Origin: HK1 sp965221725
Lineage (GTDB): Bacteria > Pseudomonadota > Gammaproteobacteria > HK1
Direction of reading: 5' to 3'
Assembly: GCA_965221725.1 (NCBI GenBank)
Contig: OZ244909.1
Location: forward strand, 248,001-312,000
DNA: 64,000 nucleotides
Each line of letters starts with the position of its first letter. Position 1 is the first letter of the stretch. Positions 1 through 14,040 of the stretch are shown here, piece by piece. Below the pieces are notes generated by a model, which was given only the letters and a program-made list of their open reading frames with translations, was not told the origin of the DNA and did no database searches. A program made the position numbers and the translations under genes.

Positions 1-100
1 TCTCGAAACCGCATCCGTCATCGATCAGGGTGCGGATCGCCTCCGTGTCATACTGATTCAGTCGGCACCCGAAGGTGCAGTACGCAATTCGCTTGCTCAT
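1..100 (-). CDS. mtaB: MiaB-family tRNA methylthiotransferase, N-terminal fragment (probably MtaB)
   Basis: Only the first 33 codons lie inside the window; the gene runs off the left edge. The peptide starts MSKRIAYCTFGCRLNQYDTE, and the C-[TS]-[LF]-G-C-[KR]-x-N-Q-x-[DE] pattern is the start of the UPF0004 domain of radical-SAM methylthiotransferases, whose first cysteine binds an iron-sulfur cluster. The NQYDTE form is closer to MtaB, which makes the 2-methylthio group of ms2t6A in tRNA, than to MiaB or RimO, but the radical-SAM CxxxCxxC motif that would settle it is outside. The start lies 113 bp downstream of the tilS stop on the same strand, so both may be on one transcript. Another tRNA-modification gene next to tilS is plausible context. 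Confidence 0.65.
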   Translation of the reverse strand, partial: MSKRIAYCTFGCRLNQYDTEAIRTLIDDGCGFE

Positions 101-213
101 GGTGCCCGGAGTCGCTTGCGGTGCCGAATGATCGGCGGCGGCGCAAGTCTACTCGACGTTCGCCGAGTGACGCCTGCTGCGCAAGCGCCCGCCTGCCGCG
201 AAGTGGTGACCCA

Positions 214-1557
214 TCACCGGCGAGGCGTCCATCGGATCCGCCAGCCAGGGGCGCCCGGACGCGCCGCGAGCCGTGGATTGATCCAGACCGAACCGATCGC
301 GGCGAGCACATCGCCGGAGTACACCAGGGGAATGCGGCCGCGCTCCCACGGCGGGATTCCGAGCGACTGGAAGCGCTTCTTGAGCGAACGCCCCCGTCCC
401 TCCGGCACGCGCATCCATCCCGCATCGTCTCCGCGGACCCGCACCGTAAACCGGGTGTCTCCGACGGCATCGTCGAGTCCGCCACCGGAGGAAGATTCCC
501 AGGCAAGACCGCCGTGGTCCAGTGCGAGCGGCTCCGGAATGCACCAATCGCGCACGACCTGGGTCGCGACCGGCGTTACCCGGGAGATCAACCGGATGCG
601 ACCCCGGAAACGACGGACTTCCATGTCTCCGAGGCTGATGCACGGCATCGCATCCCGCCTCGCCTCGACCAGATTACGGGCAATTTGCTCGATCCGACGC
701 GCGCCGGGGGATGCGATGCCCCGGGCTCGCAACCAGCCGGCGACGGCATTGCGCCGTCTCGCCGGGTCGAGGGCTCCGACCACCGTCACGTCGAGTGATT
801 CGCCGCCGATTCCGCCGGCCGGTTCGAGGTCGATGGCGGCCAGCGCATCGAGCAGATCGGCGGAATCGCGTCCGCGCTCCGCAACTCGCGCCAGCGTCGA
901 TCGCAACCCCGGCCATCGCTCCTCGAGGGCGGGCATCACCTTCCGGCGCAGCAGGACCCTGGAGAACCGCGGATCCTCGTTGGCCGGATCGCGGATAGGT
1001 TCGATTCCGGTCCCGCGTGCATACGCATGAAGGGCTGCCCGCGACACCCCGAGCGCGGGTCGTGCGACGGTGCCCGGGCCGAGGCGCCGCCGGGGCGGGA
1101 TCCCCGCCAGGCCTCGGGCCCCACCTCCCCGCAGCAGATTCAGCAGCACCGTCTCGGCATGATCGTCCCGGGAGTGGGCGGTGCAGAGAACGTCATCGGC
1201 CAGGAGGATGCGTTCGAACGCCGCGTAGCGAGCGGCCCGCGCCGTTGCCTCGTCGGTGTGCACGGCATCGCCCGGCTTCAGTTCTGCGCTCAGGACCATC
1301 AACTCGACCGCCAACCGATGGCAGATATCCCGGCACCGATGTGCCCACCGGGTCGAGTCCGGATGCAGATGATGATCGACGTGAACGGCGCACAGCCGCA
1401 TCAAGGGATCGCGCGCTCCGGCCGCGGCGAATGCGTGGAGCAGAGCGAGTGAATCCGCCCCTCCGCTGAAGGCGATCACGAAGCGGCTCTGCGCAGGGAA
1501 TGCGGCCGCGAACCCGGCGACGAGATCCGGTCCGAACGGCTGATCCAGTCGGTTCAT
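214..1557 (-). CDS. tilS: tRNA(Ile)-lysidine synthase TilS
   Basis: Protein of 447 aa. It ligates lysine to C34 of the AUA-reading tRNA-Ile, with ATP, so that the CAU anticodon reads AUA. The PP-loop ATP-binding motif SGGADS is near residue 31, followed by the family's conserved VHVDHHL block (normally VNHGL-like) near residue 58 and a second block CTAHSRDDHAETVLLNLLRG near 123, typical of TilS. The C-terminal half (residues 220 on) matches the TilS substrate-binding and C-terminal domains in length and layout. Start chosen at the ATG that leaves about 20 residues before the PP-loop. It follows ppsR by 27 bp on the same strand, suggesting cotranscription. Confidence 0.93.
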   Translation of the reverse strand: MNRLDQPFGPDLVAGFAAAFPAQSRFVIAFSGGADSLALLHAFAAAGARDPLMRLCAVHVDHHLHPDSTRWAHRCRDICHRLAVELMVLSAELKPGDAVHTDEATARAARYAAFERILLADDVLCTAHSRDDHAETVLLNLLRGGGARGLAGIPPRRRLGPGTVARPALGVSRAALHAYARGTGIEPIRDPANEDPRFSRVLLRRKVMPALEERWPGLRSTLARVAERGRDSADLLDALAAIDLEPAGGIGGESLDVTVVGALDPARRRNAVAGWLRARGIASPGARRIEQIARNLVEARRDAMPCISLGDMEVRRFRGRIRLISRVTPVATQVVRDWCIPEPLALDHGGLAWESSSGGGLDDAVGDTRFTVRVRGDDAGWMRVPEGRGRSLKKRFQSLGIPPWERGRIPLVYSGDVLAAIGSVWINPRLAARPGAPGWRIRWTPRR

Positions 1558-1584
1558 GCCGCGCGAACGCCGGTCCCGTTCAGC

Positions 1585-2493
1585 TCAGTACGCGTGGCGG
1601 CGCAGCCCCGTGCGCAGCAGCACGCGCGAGGCGATCTCCTCGATCGAGGCGGCGCTTGTGTCGAGGTACGGAATCTGATGCCGCTCGAACAACGCCTCCG
1701 CTTCGCGAACCTCCGTGCGGCAACGCGACGGCGAGGCATACGCGGTACCCGGTCGCCGCTCGGATCGAATCCTCTGCAGCCGGTCCGGACTGATGGTGAG
1801 TCCGAACAGCCGTGCGCGGTAATCGAGCAGGTAGGTGGGAAGCGTCGTACGGCAGAGGAAGTCCTCGGTCAGGGGGAAGTTCGCGGTTCTGATGCCGAAC
1901 TGCATCGCGAGATAGACGCAGGTCGGTGTCTTGCCCGAGCGGGATACCCCGATCAGGATGACATCCGCGTCTGCGTAGCTTCGGGCCCCGACTCCATCGT
2001 CGTGGTTGAGGGCGAATTCCACCGCCCCGATCCGATCCTCGTAGGACGACTTGTCGGTCACCGTGTGGAACCGGCCGAGGGCGTTGTTCGGTCCGACATG
2101 CAGCTCCTGTTCCAGGGCCCCGATGAACGCCTGGAAGATATCGAGCACGAGGGCGTCGCTACGGCCGATGTTCTTGCGCAGCCCGGAATCGGCGATTGTG
2201 CAGAAAACGAGCGGACGTTCTTGCCCACCATCGCTCGTTTCGTTGATCCGGGCTACAACTGCATCGGCGTGCGCCGAGTCGTTGACGAAGGGAATGGTGG
2301 TGGTCTCGAACTCCACGTGATCGAACTGGCTCAGCAGAGCGTTTCCGAGCGTCTCGACGGTGATGCCGGTACTGTCCGACACGAAAAACACATGCCGGCG
2401 CCCGCTGCGTTCCACGGAGATCGCCCGGGGGATCACCTGGGGGATCTTTTGGGGGGTCGCTTCGTTCATCGCTTCGCTCACTACCTCGGTCAC
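1585..2493 (-). CDS. ppsR: PEP synthetase regulatory protein (bifunctional kinase/pyrophosphorylase, DUF299)
   Basis: Protein of 302 aa. This family inactivates phosphoenolpyruvate synthase by ADP-dependent phosphorylation of a threonine and reactivates it by phosphate-dependent removal. The N-terminal VFFVSDSTGITVETLG block (about residues 35-50) and the P-loop-like GVSRSGKTPTCVYLA (about 185-200) are the two diagnostic motifs of DUF299. The first about 30 residues are not conserved, so a later start such as Met8 is possible. Its ATG overlaps the glmM stop (ATGA), so translation is probably coupled to glmM. No ppsA partner is in the window. Confidence 0.92.
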   Translation of the reverse strand: MTEVVSEAMNEATPQKIPQVIPRAISVERSGRRHVFFVSDSTGITVETLGNALLSQFDHVEFETTTIPFVNDSAHADAVVARINETSDGGQERPLVFCTIADSGLRKNIGRSDALVLDIFQAFIGALEQELHVGPNNALGRFHTVTDKSSYEDRIGAVEFALNHDDGVGARSYADADVILIGVSRSGKTPTCVYLAMQFGIRTANFPLTEDFLCRTTLPTYLLDYRARLFGLTISPDRLQRIRSERRPGTAYASPSRCRTEVREAEALFERHQIPYLDTSAASIEEIASRVLLRTGLRRHAY

Positions 2494-3842
2494 TGCTTTG
2501 TGAGCGTCGTGTCGGCGACGATATCTGCAAGTTGGTCGGCGTGCCTCTCCACCGCGGCCGGTGAGGTCCCCTCGACCATGATGCGCACCATCGGTTCCGT
2601 TCCCGAGCGACGCAGGAGCACGCGCCCGTCGGATCCGAGCTCCGCCTTCACGGCCGCCACTGCGCCCTGGAGCAGGTCGTTCGAATGAAGTTCGGTGTGG
2701 CCCGCGATGCGGATGTTGCGCAGTGTCTGCGGATACTTCGACATGCCCAGCTTCGCTTCACCGAGGGTGCGGTCGGAGCGCACCAGGGCGCGGAGCACCT
2801 GGAGCGCGGACACGATGCCGTCCCCGGTGCTCGTGTGGTCGAGACAAATGAGGTGTCCCGAGGACTCGCCCCCGATCAGGGCGCCCTGATCGCGCATCAG
2901 TTCCATCACGTATCGGTCGCCGACCTTTGCACGGTGCAGTTGCACCCCCAATGACTGCAGCGCCACTTCCAGTCCGCGATTCGTCATCTCGGTGCCCACC
3001 ACCGCGCTGTCCAGCCGTCCGGTGATATGACGGTCTTCGGCGATGATGTAGAGCAGTTCGTCTCCGTTCACGAGCTGCCCGTCGGCATCGACCATCATCA
3101 CCCGGTCACCGTCGCCGTCGAACGCGATGCCGAGATCGGCGCGGCGTTCCCGGACCGCAGTGCAAAGCGCGCCTGGCGCCAGCGCACCGAAACCGTTGTT
3201 GATGTTCAGTCCGTCGGGTGCACACCCGATCGGCACCACCTCCGCACCGAGTTCGGAGAAGACTCTCGGCGCGATGTGGTACGTCGCGCCATGGGCGCAG
3301 TCGACGACGATGCGAAGCCCCTTCAGCGTCAGATCGGGAGGCACCGTGCTTTTGCAGAATTCGATGTATCGGCCCGCCGCGTCGTCGATTCTGACCGCCT
3401 TGCCGATATCGTTGCTGCTCACCGTCCGCATCGGCACGTCGAGTGCGGCTTCAATCGCAAGCTCGACGGTATCGGACAGTTTGCCGCCGCTGTCGGTGAA
3501 GAACTTGATGCCGTTGTCGAAATAGGGGTTGTGCGAAGCGCTGATAACGATCCCTGCGGTTGCGCGCAGGGTACGGGTGAGATAGGCCACGGCGGGGGTC
3601 GGCATCGGCCCGACCAGTACCGCATCGACCCCCGCCGCGGTCAGCCCCGCCTCCAGAACGGATTCGAACATGTAGCCCGAGATCCGCGTGTCCTTGCCGA
3701 TGACGACCTTGCCCCGCTTCCCGCCAGCCAGGACGGTCCCGGTCGCCCAGCCGAGCTTGAGGAAGAGGTCTGCGGTAATCGGCGGGTTGCCGACCCTGCC
3801 ACGGATACCGTCGGTGCCGAAGTACCTTTTCTTCGCGGCCAT
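2490..3842 (-). CDS. glmM: Phosphoglucosamine mutase GlmM
   Basis: Protein of 450 aa that converts glucosamine-6-phosphate to glucosamine-1-phosphate for UDP-GlcNAc, hence peptidoglycan and LPS. KRYFGTDGIRGRVG opens the protein; the catalytic phosphoserine lies in ISASHNPYFDNGIKFF near residue 100, the metal-binding loop is AFDGDGDRVMMVD near 240, the sugar loop is GGESSGHL near 325, and the C-terminal phosphate loop is RRSGTEPMVRIMVEG. Start set at the ATG at 3842 immediately before AKKRYFGTDG; an upstream in-frame ATG at 3890 would add 16 unconserved residues. Gene order ftsH-glmM is standard, but the folP that usually sits between them is missing here. Confidence 0.95.
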   Translation of the reverse strand: MAAKKRYFGTDGIRGRVGNPPITADLFLKLGWATGTVLAGGKRGKVVIGKDTRISGYMFESVLEAGLTAAGVDAVLVGPMPTPAVAYLTRTLRATAGIVISASHNPYFDNGIKFFTDSGGKLSDTVELAIEAALDVPMRTVSSNDIGKAVRIDDAAGRYIEFCKSTVPPDLTLKGLRIVVDCAHGATYHIAPRVFSELGAEVVPIGCAPDGLNINNGFGALAPGALCTAVRERRADLGIAFDGDGDRVMMVDADGQLVNGDELLYIIAEDRHITGRLDSAVVGTEMTNRGLEVALQSLGVQLHRAKVGDRYVMELMRDQGALIGGESSGHLICLDHTSTGDGIVSALQVLRALVRSDRTLGEAKLGMSKYPQTLRNIRIAGHTELHSNDLLQGAVAAVKAELGSDGRVLLRRSGTEPMVRIMVEGTSPAAVERHADQLADIVADTTLTKQ

Positions 3843-4029
3843 CAGCGCACCATCATCTCGCGCCACACCCTGCTGCACCGTGATCTGCACATCGGGTCAT
3901 GAACCCGGACGTTTCTCTCACCCGACCCGGCGAACACGGACGAACCGGCCTTGAGCGGAGATCCGGGATTCGGCCGAACCCCGGGGTGCCGATGGCGGCA
4001 CGGCGGCGGGAGGTTGTGCGCCCGCCCGG

Positions 4030-5958
<1,929 letters not shown>

Positions 5959-6153
5959 GTTGCTCACTGTTGGTGCCTGCGGCGCAGTCCGCCGCTCCTG
6001 CGGTGCCCGCAACGATTCGCCCCCACCGGCACGAAACGCCGGGGACACACCCCGTTTCGCCGTAACTCACTGAATCCGCGCACTGTCCGCACCCCGATTC
6101 TCGCCTGTGCCGATACGTACGTCCACATGCCTTCGTCCAGGCACTATACAACC

Positions 6154-6783
6154 TCAACCCGGTGCGGTGAATCGATTCACGCCGCGCGCCAGCGCATAGG
6201 CTTCCCTGGACTGCCGGCGAGACGCCGCCGGTTTTCTGATCGCGACGTTCGTGAATCGTTCGCGCAGCATCCGCAGGTACGACGCCGTCTCCTCGCCCTG
6301 AAACAACTTCACGAGAAAGATGCCGTCGCGCTTGAGCATCCCGACCGCGAATTCGGCGGCGCACTCCGCAAGCTCGATCCAGCGCGCCTGGTCACGCACC
6401 CTCATTCCGCTCAGATTGGGCGCCATGTCCGACAATACAAGGTCGACCGTCCGCTGGCCGATGCACGATCGCAACCCGCGCAGCACCTCGGGGCTTCGGA
6501 AATCCCCCTGGATGAATTCGACGCCGGCGAGCTCTTCCATCTCCAGCGTGTCGAGCGCCACCACTCGTCCCGCGGGGGGAAGCACCCGTCGCGCGACCTG
6601 CGACCATCCTCCGGGCGCAGCCCCGAGGTCGACGACGACTCGCGCATCGCGAAACAGGTGATCGCACCGGTCCATGGCTTCGAGCTTGAGGGCGGCCCGC
6701 GAACGCAGCCCGCGCCGTCGTGCTTCCCGCACGAAGCCGTCCGTGTCGCGTTCGCGCCGCCAGGCTCCGCTCTTGCGCGTCAC
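6154..6783 (-). CDS. rlmE: 23S rRNA 2'-O-methyltransferase RlmE (FtsJ/RrmJ)
   Basis: Protein of 209 aa that methylates the ribose of U2552 in the ribosomal A-loop, using S-adenosylmethionine. The catalytic K-D-K-E set is visible: RAALKLEAMD near residue 33, the SAM-binding VDLGAAPGGWSQVA at 51-64, LSDMAPNLSG near 117 and FLVKLFQGEE near 156. Length is normal for the family. It lies between greA and ftsH on the same strand, its usual position, although the small RNA-binding gene yhbY found there in many relatives is absent; the 99-bp gap to greA holds no open frame of note. Confidence 0.95.
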   Translation of the reverse strand: MTRKSGAWRRERDTDGFVREARRRGLRSRAALKLEAMDRCDHLFRDARVVVDLGAAPGGWSQVARRVLPPAGRVVALDTLEMEELAGVEFIQGDFRSPEVLRGLRSCIGQRTVDLVLSDMAPNLSGMRVRDQARWIELAECAAEFAVGMLKRDGIFLVKLFQGEETASYLRMLRERFTNVAIRKPAASRRQSREAYALARGVNRFTAPG

Positions 6784-6882
6784 GGCGGGAGTTCCGGCGC
6801 TTTCATGAGGGGAAGAGTGCGAATGATCCGGATGCCCCGTTCGCTCGCGTCCGCACCCACCGTCGAGGGAATCGCGGAAGCT

Positions 6883-7355
6883 TCAGACGTATTCGACGGA
6901 GAGGATTTCGTACTCGATCTCTCCTTCGGGGGCGACGACAGTGGCGGCCTCACCCTCTTCCTTTCCAATCAGGGCGCGGGCGATCGGGGAGCTGATCGAG
7001 ATCAGACCCCGGCCTATATCGGCTTCCACGTCACCGACAATCTGGTATCGCACCTCCGCGCCGGTCGACAGGTGCTCCAGCGCAACCGTCGCTCCGAAGA
7101 CGATCCGCCCTCGCCCGTCGACGGCGGCGGGGTCGATGATCTCCGCCGAGCCGAGCCATCCTTCGATCTCCGCAATCCGCCCTTCGACGAAGCTCTGCTG
7201 CTCTCGCGCGGCGTGGTACTCGGCGTTCTCGCGCAGATCCCCGTGCTCACGTGCTTCCGCGATGGCGCGGATGATCCCGGGCCGAGTCTTGCTCTTGAGC
7301 TCCTGCAGCTCCTCTCGAAGTCGCTTTGCCCCGTTCTTCGTCAACGGCCGCCGGT

Positions 7356-7359
<4 letters not shown>
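6883..7359 (-). CDS. greA: Transcript cleavage factor GreA
   Basis: Protein of 158 aa. It enters the RNA polymerase secondary channel and stimulates cleavage of backtracked transcripts. The N-terminal coiled coil carries the acidic tip sequence HGDLRENAEYHAAREQQ (about residues 40-56), where the D and E residues coordinate the catalytic magnesium. The C-terminal FKBP-like domain ends in the expected region SPIARALIGKEEGE. Its ATG overlaps the carB stop by four bases (7356-7359), so it is probably translationally coupled to carB. Order carA-carB-greA-rlmE-ftsH is canonical. Confidence 0.96.
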
Positions 7360-10580
<3,221 letters not shown>

Positions 10581-10762
10581 TACCCTCTCCTCCCGTGCCC
10601 ACCGCACCGCCCGTGCAGTGCGGCCCGCGGATTCCGGTCGCCGCGCGAAACCGGGCTCCTCCGTTCACCCGATCCTCGCGGCCACCCGCACTCGGCCCGC
10701 CGCGGTTTCGGCCCGAAGGGGCGCGCCGCGTCATCACTGCGAGCCGCGGCGTGACGCGCGGA

Positions 10763-11911
10763 TCAGCGTCCGGTGCGCGCCTCCATCATCCCGACGAATC
10801 GATCGAACAGATCCGCCGCATCATGCGGGCCGGGACTCGCTTCCGGGTGGCCCTGGAAGCCGAAAGCCGGGACGTCCTTGCGTCGCAGGCCCTGAATGGT
10901 GTCGTCGAACAATGAGCGATGGGTGATCGCAAGGTTTTCGGGAAGGCCCGACTCGTCGACCGCGAATCCGTGATTCTGGCTGGTGATCAGAATCCGACCC
11001 GATTCCAGGTGCGCCACCGGATGGTTCGCGCCGTGGTGGCCGAACTTCATCTTCATCGTCCGGGCGCCGCTCGCAAGCGCCAGCAACTGGTGGCCGAGGC
11101 AGATGCCGAAAATCGGAATCGCCTGCTCCAGCAGGTGGCGAATCGCCTCGACGGCATAGGTGCATGGCTCCGGATCCCCGGGGCCGTTGGAGAGGAAGAC
11201 GCCGTGGGGCGATCGGGACATCACTTCCCGGGCCGAGGTCCGGGCCGGAACCACCTCGACCCGGCAACCCCTCGCCACCAGGGTTCGCAGGATGTTGCGC
11301 TTGATCCCGAAGTCATAGGCCACCACTCGCCAGGGCAGCGTGTCCGGCTCCGGCGCCCCGAATCCCTGGCTCCCCGTCCAGGGTCCGGTCGTCCATGCGT
11401 ACGGCGTTTGCGTACTGACCACCCGGGCAAGATCCATGTCCACGAGCCCCGGAAAGGCTCGGGCCGCGGCAACCGCGGCATCCGCATCGACATCGGTTCC
11501 GGCGACGATGGCTCCGGCCAGAGCCCCTTTCTCGCGCAACAGTCGCGTGAGCCGGCGGGTGTCGACGCCGGCGATGCCGGGCACGCCGTGTCGTCGGAGG
11601 CAATCGGTCAGCGACGCGCGGGATCGCCAGTTGCTTGCCCGCGCCGGAACGTCCCGCACGACGAGTCCGCTGGCGAAGGCCTGGTGGCTCTCCTCGTCCT
11701 CGGAATTCGCCCCGACATTGCCGACGTGGGGATACGTGAGCGCCACGATCTGTCGGCAGTACGAGGGGTCGGTGAGGATCTCCTGGTACCCGGTCATCGA
11801 GGTGTTGAAGACGACCTCGCCCGTCGTGATGCCGGTGGCGCCGATGGCGTGGCCGGAGAACAGGCTGCCGTCCTCGAGGGCGAGCAACGCTTCGGCGTGC
11901 GGCCTCATCAC
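10763..11911 (-). CDS. carA: Carbamoyl-phosphate synthase small subunit CarA (glutaminase)
   Basis: Protein of 382 aa that hydrolyses glutamine and channels ammonia to CarB. The N-terminal domain contains FNTSMTGYQEILTDPSYC (about residues 34-51). The class-I amidotransferase domain has the oxyanion region SNGPGDPE, the nucleophile in FGICLGHQLLALASG (Cys near 270) and the histidine-glutamate pair in QGHPEASPGPHDA near the C-terminus. Its ATG overlaps the dapB stop (11908-11911), so the two are probably translationally coupled. I saw no attenuator-like leader in front of carA, consistent with it being internal to an operon. Confidence 0.97.
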   Translation of the reverse strand: MMRPHAEALLALEDGSLFSGHAIGATGITTGEVVFNTSMTGYQEILTDPSYCRQIVALTYPHVGNVGANSEDEESHQAFASGLVVRDVPARASNWRSRASLTDCLRRHGVPGIAGVDTRRLTRLLREKGALAGAIVAGTDVDADAAVAAARAFPGLVDMDLARVVSTQTPYAWTTGPWTGSQGFGAPEPDTLPWRVVAYDFGIKRNILRTLVARGCRVEVVPARTSAREVMSRSPHGVFLSNGPGDPEPCTYAVEAIRHLLEQAIPIFGICLGHQLLALASGARTMKMKFGHHGANHPVAHLESGRILITSQNHGFAVDESGLPENLAITHRSLFDDTIQGLRRKDVPAFGFQGHPEASPGPHDAADLFDRFVGMMEARTGR

Positions 11912-12729
11912 CGCAAACCGAGTACGTCCTGCATGTCATACAGACCGGGTGGCTTGCGTACCACCCAGCGTGCGGCCCGCACCGCCCCCGCCGCGAAGTT
12001 CGCGCGGCTGGTGCTGCGATGGGTCAGCTCGATACGCTCCCCTTCCCCCGCGAACATCACCGTATGCTCGCCGATGATGTCGCCCGCGCGAATCGTTTCG
12101 AAACCGATGGTGCTGCGGTCACGAACCCCGGTGCGGCCCTCGCGCCCGTAGACGGCGCAGTCGGCGAGATTCCGGCCGAGTGCGCCGGCGACGATCTCTC
12201 CCATCCGTACTGCGGTGCCGGACGGCGCGTCGATCTTGTTCCGGTGATGCGCTTCGATGATCTCGACATCGACGCTGTCGCCGAGGGCGCGCGCCATGTC
12301 CTCGATCAGCTTCAGGCAGAGATTGACTCCAACGCTCATGTTGGGGGCGTACACGATGGGAATGTCGCGGGCGGAACGCTCCAGCGTCGCGAGCTGATCG
12401 CGGGACAGGCCGGTGGTGCCGATGACCATCGCGCGTCGCATCGCCCGACACGCCTCGGCATGCTCGACGGTCGGCTCCGGCCGGGTGAAATCGATGCAGA
12501 CATCGCAGATCGCGAGGGCAGGTTCGAGGGAGTCTCCGATCGTCACGCCGATCTCGCCGATACCGGCCACCGCCCCGGCGTCGGCGCCGATGAAGGCGCT
12601 GTGCCGCAACTCGACGGCGGCCGCGACCGCCGCGGCCGCCTCGGCCTGGGCGGTTTGCACGAGCATCCGCCCCATGCGCCCGGCAGCTCCGAGGATCGCG
12701 ATCGGGAGCCTGTCCTCGCCGGATGTCAC
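11908..12729 (-). CDS. dapB: 4-hydroxy-tetrahydrodipicolinate reductase DapB
   Basis: Protein of 273 aa for the NAD(P)H-dependent step to tetrahydrodipicolinate in lysine and diaminopimelate synthesis. The Rossmann motif ILGAAGRMGRML is at residues 12-23 and the substrate/catalytic signature EAHHRNKIDAPSGTA is near 160-174, including the catalytic histidine and lysine. Length agrees with the family. It sits between dnaJ and carA, the usual gammaproteobacterial position. A perfect 16-bp palindrome lies 20 bp before its start, between it and dnaJ. Confidence 0.96.
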   Translation of the reverse strand: MTSGEDRLPIAILGAAGRMGRMLVQTAQAEAAAAVAAAVELRHSAFIGADAGAVAGIGEIGVTIGDSLEPALAICDVCIDFTRPEPTVEHAEACRAMRRAMVIGTTGLSRDQLATLERSARDIPIVYAPNMSVGVNLCLKLIEDMARALGDSVDVEIIEAHHRNKIDAPSGTAVRMGEIVAGALGRNLADCAVYGREGRTGVRDRSTIGFETIRAGDIIGEHTVMFAGEGERIELTHRSTSRANFAAGAVRAARWVVRKPPGLYDMQDVLGLR

Positions 12730-12748
12730 GGGTGGCGCCGATCTTCAG

Positions 12749-12764
12749 CCCGGAAATTTCCGGG
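12749..12764. repeat. Perfect 16-bp palindrome between dnaJ and dapB
   Basis: The sequence CCCGGAAATTTCCGGG is its own reverse complement. It lies in the 79-bp gap between the dnaJ stop and the dapB start. It has no loop other than the AT centre and no T tract, so it is not a classical terminator; it could be an RNA-processing hairpin or a protein-binding site. A closely similar palindrome follows bamE at 31364. Confidence 0.6.
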
Positions 12765-12808
12765 TTGGCAAAGGAACGAACCGCCGGTTCGGGGAACCGG
12801 CTCGCCGG

Positions 12809-13927
12809 TCAGGTTCCGAGCCCCTCGAAGAATTCCCGGACGGAGTCGAACCATGATTTCGCCTTCGGATCGTGTGTCTTGCGACTGTCCTTCATCGACG
12901 CGTCCAGTTCGCTCAGCAGCTCCCGCTGGCGTCGATTCAGATTGATCGGGGTCTCCACCGTCACCCTGCAGATGAGATCCCCGGGTCCGGGTCCGCGCGC
13001 GGGCCGAACCCCCTTTCCCCGCAGCCTGAACAGACGGCCGGTCTGCGTCTCGGCCGGAACCTTCACACTGACGCGCCCGTCGAGGGTGGGAACCTCCAGC
13101 TCACCGCCGAGTGCGGCCATGGTAAACCCGATGGGCACCTCACAGTACAGGTTCGCGCCATCGCGCACGAAGATGGGGTGTTCGCGCACCCGGATCTCGA
13201 CGTAGAGATCGCCGGACGGACCGCCCCGCTCACCCGGCTGGCCTTCGCCTCCGACCCGGATCCGGTCGCCGTTGTCGACGCCCGGCGGGATCGTGACCGA
13301 CAGCGTCTTCTCGCGTCGCACCCTGCCGCGTCCCCGGCATTCGCGGCACGGGTCGGTGATGACGGACCCCGTACCGTGGCAGCGCGGACAGGTCTGCTGA
13401 ATGGAGAAAAACCCCTGCTGGACGCGCACCTGTCCCCGGCCGCCGCAGGTTCCGCAGGTCGAAGGGGATGTGCCGGGGGCCGCGCCGATTCCCGAACAGG
13501 ACTCGCAGGTCGCTTCGGAGGGAAACCGGATCCGGGAGGTCGTCCCCGCTACCGCCTCCTCGAGATCGAGCTCCAGCTCGTAGCGGAGGTCGGCGCCACG
13601 ATGGACGCGCTGCCCCCCACCGCGACCGCCGAAGATGTCACCGAATACCTCATCGAAGATGTCGCGAAAGCCGGCGCCATCCGAGAACCCGCCACCGCCC
13701 GCCTCCACTCCGGCGTGACCGAACTGATCGTAGGCCGCCCGCTTCTGCCGGTCGGAGAGGATGTCGTAGGCTTCCTTCGCCTCCTTGAACTTCTCCTCCG
13801 CACCGGCATCGTCGGGGTTCCGGTCGGGGTGGAGTTGCATCGCCAGGCGGCGATACGCCTTCTTCAGCTCGGCATCCCCGGCGTCGCGGGATACCCCCAG
13901 CACGTCGTAATAGTCCCGTTTCGCCAT
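12809..13927 (-). CDS. dnaJ: Chaperone DnaJ (Hsp40)
   Basis: Protein of 372 aa that delivers unfolded clients to DnaK and stimulates its ATPase. The J domain occupies the first 70 residues with the essential HPD in AMQLHPDRNP (about 30-39). A glycine-rich segment with GGGGFSDGAGFRD follows. Four zinc-binding CxxCxGxG repeats are all present: CESCSGIG, CGTCGGRG, CPRCHGTG and CRECRGRG (about 135-205). The C-terminal client-binding domain is complete. It follows dnaK by 113 bp on the same strand. Confidence 0.97.
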   Translation of the reverse strand: MAKRDYYDVLGVSRDAGDAELKKAYRRLAMQLHPDRNPDDAGAEEKFKEAKEAYDILSDRQKRAAYDQFGHAGVEAGGGGFSDGAGFRDIFDEVFGDIFGGRGGGQRVHRGADLRYELELDLEEAVAGTTSRIRFPSEATCESCSGIGAAPGTSPSTCGTCGGRGQVRVQQGFFSIQQTCPRCHGTGSVITDPCRECRGRGRVRREKTLSVTIPPGVDNGDRIRVGGEGQPGERGGPSGDLYVEIRVREHPIFVRDGANLYCEVPIGFTMAALGGELEVPTLDGRVSVKVPAETQTGRLFRLRGKGVRPARGPGPGDLICRVTVETPINLNRRQRELLSELDASMKDSRKTHDPKAKSWFDSVREFFEGLGT

Positions 13928-14040
13928 GCCTCACCGCGTCACGCCCAGGAAATGGAAACTCCGTATCCGCACTCCGGGCATGCCGACGGTCTGCCCCCGA
14001 TGCGCGCCGGGCAGGCTCCCGCTCGGGCGGGATGCCTGTT

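Noticed and set aside
980..1020. tRNA-like GGTTCGATTCC word
   Set aside because: It lies inside the tilS coding sequence, with no cloverleaf around it.
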